Origin: Anaerolineales bacterium
GTDB taxonomy: Bacteria > Chloroflexota > Anaerolineae > 4572-78 > J111
Assembly: GCA_012032575.1 (NCBI GenBank)
Contig: JAAUSP010000252.1
Span: 1 to 10,106, forward strand
Length of the DNA stretch: 10,106 nt
Direction: 5' to 3'
The notes beneath the pieces were generated by a model. That model saw only the letters and a program-made list of their open reading frames with translations, did no database searches and had not been told where the DNA came from. Both the position numbers and the translations under genes were made by a program. Positions 7,211 to 10,106 of this stretch are shown in pieces. Positions within the stretch are counted from its first letter, which is position 1. Each line of letters begins with the position of its first letter.

Positions 7211-7238
7211 GATTTCTCCCTGCGGTCGAAATGACATG
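7211..7238 (+). repeat. Half copy of the dispersed inverted-repeat element
   Basis: These 28 bases match 332-359, the right arm of the element beside the kinase gene, at 27 of 28 positions. No partner arm lies nearby, so this is a solitary half. It sits in the spacer between two convergent genes. Confidence 0.7.
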
Positions 7239-7253
7239 TCCTCAACGGCTTCC

Positions 7254-7274
7254 CCCTACTCCCTACTTCCTACT
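7254..7274. repeat. 7-bp tandem array CCCTACT x3
   Basis: Three heptamers run in exact phase: CCCTACT (7254-7260), CCCTACT (7261-7267) and TCCTACT (7268-7274). The array supplies the TAG stop codon (7270-7272, minus strand) of the protease gene, so the repeat invaded or grew into the coding end. It has the same period as the arrays at 195-248 and 10050-10070 but an unrelated unit. Confidence 0.7.
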
Positions 7275-9019
7275 CCCACCCCGCCACCGGACCACGCAGA
7301 TTGTAATTGCTGGCGGCGATAGTCAAATCAAAAATATCTACAATCCCGTCGGCGTTGACATCGGCGGTGGGGTCGTTGCTGCGATAGTGGACGGCCATAA
7401 ACGCCAAATCCAGAATATTAATGACCGCATCCTGCACCACGTCACCACCGGGCAGGGTCAGGGTGCCGATGTCGCCCTGTGGCGCGTCTTTTTGACCGAT
7501 GAGATAGGCCGGCTGGACGGCTTGCAGGCAGAGAAACGCCTGCTCGGATGAAGGAACAACCTCAAAGCGGCCTGCGGTATCAGTGACGGCGGACGGTTCG
7601 CCCGTAACCGACGAAGTACAAGGCGTGTCGCTCAGGTATATGCCGGTGCCGCTGTGATCGGTGCGGCCTTGCAGCAGCACTGTGCCGGAGAGTGGCGTGA
7701 CCTGCCCGACCACGACCCGTGTGACGGCAGCCAGGGCATCGAGCCGGGGGATGACTCGTCCGGTGCGGCTGTCGGTGATGGGCCGGCCGGTTTCTTTCAA
7801 AATTGTTTCCAACTCGGCCACCGTTAAATTGGGGTTGGCTTGTAATAACAAAGCCGCCACCGCTGCCGCGTGCGGGGTAGACATCGAAGTGCCGGATTTG
7901 GTGGCTTCACCACCGCCCAAGCCGGTAGAGCGGACCAGCACGCCGGGAGCCAACAAATCCAGTTCCGGGCTGCTGTTACTGGAACAGGCTATCTGATCGG
8001 CCACAATGTTCTGGTCGCTGCACGTTGGCCAGCCCAAACCGGCCAGCGGGCTGTCGTACACATTGCCCACTGCCACCACCCCCGACACACAGGCGGGAGC
8101 CATCAGCGCGTCGGCCTGGCCGCTGTTGCCGGAAGCGGCAAAAACGGTGATCCCCGCCTGCCGGGCCGCCGCCACAGCCGCTGCGTAAAGGGTGGTGTTG
8201 GCATCGGCCCCATCACAGACCCCGGCGTAGCTGCCGCCGCCCAGGCTCAGATTGATCACCTTTACATTCAATTGAGGCTGGTTGGCGACAACCCAATCCA
8301 ACCCGGCCAGCACATCCGAGGTAAAACCGGACCCGTTTGGCCCTAACACCCGCACCGCCACCATTTCGGCGGCGGGGGGCCATGCCCTGCGGGCTGGTTT
8401 GGCCCCGGCCGGCAATGATCCCGGCCACGTGGGTTCCGTGCCCGTTTTGATCCTGGGCGCTGTCGCTCTCGGCATTGCTGTCGGGCAGGCAGCCGCCGTT
8501 GCGATTGAAACAATGTTGGGCGACGAGGCTGGGAGACAGATCAACGTGAGCAGTATCCACGCCGGTGTCCAGCACCGCCACCCGCACCCCGGCCCCGTTC
8601 AAGCCAAAATCCTGCCAGACTGCATCCGCGCCGATGAGGCTGGCGTTGGGGGTCACATCGGCGATTTCGACCGGCAAATCCAGGGCAATGGCGGCGACTT
8701 CGGGCTGCTGGCGCAGCGCATCCAGGCCGGCGGAGGTAACTTCGCCCACCAGGCCGGGTAAAGTCTGATAGGTTTGGATGACGCTGAAATCATGGGGGGC
8801 TACAGCCTGGATTACGCTTTCCTGGCTCCGGGCAATTTGACCGGCCTGGGCTGCGCCGGCCTCAACCGGGTGCAAAACGACAATGACGCGGGCCGTGGGG
8901 TTGGCAGCAAGGGCGGATTCAACGTCGGTGGGAGATTGAGCCAGGGCGATGTGGCCGGGTAAGACCAGCCAGAGCAAACCAAGCAGTGAATAGAAAATTC
9001 TTTTGTAAGCAGTCTTCAT
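7270..9019 (-). CDS. Secreted subtilisin-like (S8) protease with C-terminal dockerin; frameshifted
   Basis: Two reading frames join into one 582-residue protein if a single base is removed from the run at 8374-8379. As written, the first frame runs 9019 to 8213 (268 residues) and the second continues from about 8373 to 7270. Order: signal peptide (1-27, ending ALAQ); I9-like propeptide (about 43-118); S8 catalytic domain with Asp151 (VLDTG), His194 (NGHGTH), oxyanion Asn298 (ASGN) and Ser378 (SGTSMSTP); a beta-rich domain (about 439-522); a type I dockerin (525-575). The second dockerin calcium loop (553-564, DVNADGIVDIFD) is canonical; the first (526-537) has Val528 and Ala531 at usual Asn/Asp and Gly positions. 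The start overlaps the cohesin gene stop as ATGA, with GAGGG upstream. Secretion and docking to the adjacent cohesin are inferred. Unshifted, the product lacks the nucleophile and the dockerin. Confidence 0.88.
8374..8379 (-). other. Frameshift site in the protease gene (run of six C on the coding strand)
   Basis: In the coding direction the frame reads G-M-A-P and then leaves the subtilase alignment. Removing one C from the run of six restores G-M-A-P-A-A-E-M-V-A-V-R-V, the usual strand after the catalytic histidine. Homology on both sides is complete, so exactly one base is extra. This could be an assembly or read error in a homopolymer, a phase-variable tract, a recent mutation, or a +1 slip at CCC-C. 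Confidence 0.85.
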
Positions 9020-9972
9020 TTTTTTAATCCCTCAATCGGGGTATCAAGCTGTTGCAATTCAGCCTGAGCCTGGACGTTACCCGGCTCAAGGGCCAGCGCC
9101 CGTTGAAAACAAATGCGTTTTTCGGTTGGCTGCTGGGCGGCCAATCCTTTGCCCAGCCAAGCAGCGGCGCTGGCCGGATCGAGTTCGATGGCCTGGCTGA
9201 AGCGCTCGTAAGCCTGGGGGAGATCGTACTGCTGCATGGCCTGATAGGCTTGTTCGGTTAGCAGGGCGGCGGTGCGAGTTGGCAAAGGGGCTACGCCGGG
9301 CATCCGCCGCACGGGTTGAGGGCCGGTGGCTGGTTCTGGTCTGGGAAGCAATTGCAGCAGCACAAATGCCAGCACCACCACCCCCACAATCCCGGCGATG
9401 GCCCAGCCGAAAGGTGAAACTGCTACGGCTGGTTGCAGTTGGGCGGCAGACTCCGTTTGTGGCCCAGCCAGCACCAAATTGGTTGTGACCACCGGAATAG
9501 CAGTGAATCGAGAGGAAGCAAATTTAGCCTCAGTTACCTCAACCTTAAGCGGCCCAGTCCCAATCACCTCAAAAGCAACCGTAGCCAGAACACCGTCCTC
9601 GTTGATCGGCAGAGCCGGTTTGAGCTGCGTAAACACAAAATCAACCAACCCAGTCTGAGCATCGGCCTGATTGAGGGCCACAAAGCGATCATCAAAAGCC
9701 AGCAGCGGACCGGGAGCAATCTGAACGCCTTCAAGTCGCGGGTCTTCATCGCGTGCTTTCAACTGGCTGGGATCATAGCGGAGCTGAATTTCGGCTCCGT
9801 ACAGGTCGGTTACGTTTTCAAGCTGCACTGTCACTACCAGCAGCCGGTCATCTTGCAGCGGCAGACTATGCAAGACGAGTTGGATGGGTTCCTGGGCCAG
9901 AGCCGGGGGGGGCAATAAAAGGGGCAGCAGAACCAGCCACAACCCCAGGATACGTTTGAAAGGAAAGGTCAT
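9016..9972 (-). CDS. Membrane protein with extracytoplasmic cohesin and cytoplasmic TPR
   Basis: A 318-residue protein. Signal peptide (1-26, ending PPALA); cohesin-like domain (about 30-168) with NVTDLYGAEIQLRYDPSQL (53-71), closely parallel to the cohesin of the LysM lipoprotein; one membrane span (about 188-209), followed by Arg/Pro-rich sequence with RR at 222-223 that favours the inside; then TPR repeats (about 236-309) containing AYERFSQAIELDP and CFQRALALEP. The cohesin would face outwards and the TPR the cytosol, an uncommon combination that could couple docking to an intracellular partner. I chose the ATG at 9972, which has AAAGGA five to seven bases upstream, over an in-frame TTG at 9993. 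Its stop overlaps the protease start (ATGA, 9016-9019), making the dockerin protease its obvious partner. Domain calls are firm; binding is inferred. Confidence 0.9.
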   Translation of the reverse strand: MTFPFKRILGLWLVLLPLLLPPPALAQEPIQLVLHSLPLQDDRLLVVTVQLENVTDLYGAEIQLRYDPSQLKARDEDPRLEGVQIAPGPLLAFDDRFVALNQADAQTGLVDFVFTQLKPALPINEDGVLATVAFEVIGTGPLKVEVTEAKFASSRFTAIPVVTTNLVLAGPQTESAAQLQPAVAVSPFGWAIAGIVGVVVLAFVLLQLLPRPEPATGPQPVRRMPGVAPLPTRTAALLTEQAYQAMQQYDLPQAYERFSQAIELDPASAAAWLGKGLAAQQPTEKRICFQRALALEPGNVQAQAELQQLDTPIEGLKK

Positions 9973-10005
9973 AAATATCCTTTGTCGAAACAAAGTTCCT
10001 TGGAC

Positions 10006-10041
10006 AATCTACTCCCCAAAACAAAGTTTGGGAAGTAGATT
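10006..10041. promoter_or_regulatory. Strong hairpin upstream of the cohesin-protease operon
   Basis: AATCTACTCCCCAAA (10006-10020) and its inverse (10027-10041) match at 14 of 15 positions around a 6-base loop. It lies 34 bases before the cohesin-TPR start codon. No T-run follows on either strand, which argues against a standard intrinsic terminator. It could be an operator, an mRNA 5' structure, or a small repeat element. Confidence 0.55.
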
Positions 10042-10049
10042 CGTTAACC

Positions 10050-10070
10050 ATTCACTATTCACCATTCACA
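10050..10070. repeat. 7-bp tandem array ATTCACN x3
   Basis: Three in-phase heptamers: ATTCACT, ATTCACC and ATTCACA, differing only in the last base. It lies just upstream of the hairpin at 10006-10041. Same period as the arrays at 195-248 and 7254-7274, with a different unit. Confidence 0.7.
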
Positions 10071-10106
10071 ATTATGGCCCTTGCCGGCCTAGTTTCCGGC
10101 GGCCAG

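Noticed and set aside
8213..9019. Treating the protease as two independent genes
   Set aside because: The two frames together give one complete subtilase with Asp, His, Asn and Ser in order, joined at a single homopolymer. The N-terminal part of the second frame (before about 8373) has no family resemblance and is a shadow.
9973..9993. In-frame TTG start for the cohesin-TPR gene
   Set aside because: The ATG at 9972 has AAAGGA at the right distance and gives a standard signal peptide directly after the start.
10074..10106. Possible start of a + strand gene, or end of a minus strand gene, at the window edge
   Set aside because: The + strand ATG lacks a ribosome binding site and only 11 codons are visible. 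The minus strand tail is equally short, so neither can be supported.

Overview
The window looks like a chromosomal stretch from a member of the Chloroflexota, probably an Anaerolineae- or Caldilineae-like lineage. This is an inference from gene style: cohesin and dockerin modules on proteins that are not cellulases, Thr/Pro-rich linkers between a membrane anchor and an extracytoplasmic domain, a cytosolic Ser/Thr kinase carrying an FHA domain, and intergenic spacers holding very short tandem repeats. No rRNA, tRNA, transposase, phage or CRISPR feature was seen.

Layout. Positions 1-376 hold the possible tail of a + strand gene followed by repeat elements. Four genes then read leftwards from 4658 to 377: a cohesin lipoprotein with two LysM domains; a glyoxalase-fold (VOC) protein; a membrane-anchored SleB-like cell-wall hydrolase that starts directly after the VOC stop codon; and a Ser/Thr kinase with a C-terminal FHA domain and its own good sigma-70-type promoter. 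A 352-bp divergent spacer (4659-5010) separates the lipoprotein from a rightward 720-residue methyl-accepting chemotaxis protein (5011-7173). Convergent to that lies a leftward two-gene operon: a membrane cohesin protein with a cytoplasmic TPR tail (9016-9972), then a secreted subtilisin-like protease with a C-terminal dockerin (7270-9019), joined by an ATGA stop/start overlap. The protease reading frame is broken by a single extra base in a run of six G/C.

How the genes may work together. The most interesting content is a small non-cellulosomal cohesin-dockerin set. One dockerin protein (the protease) is co-transcribed and translationally coupled with one cohesin receptor whose single membrane span connects it to a cytoplasmic TPR. 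A second cohesin, related to the first, sits nearby on a lipoprotein that also has LysM domains, which typically bind peptidoglycan. The simplest model is that the secreted protease is held at the cell surface by cohesin-dockerin binding, either at the membrane or at the wall. The hydrolase and the kinase fit a cell-envelope theme, but no sequence evidence ties them directly to the protease.

Other points: the kinase has an ETTS motif in the linker before its FHA domain, resembling the phospho-switch motif of the actinobacterial FHA protein GarA. The spacers carry several distinct 7-bp and 9-bp tandem arrays, two of them arranged as inverted pairs, and a separate dispersed repeat is found at both ends of the window.
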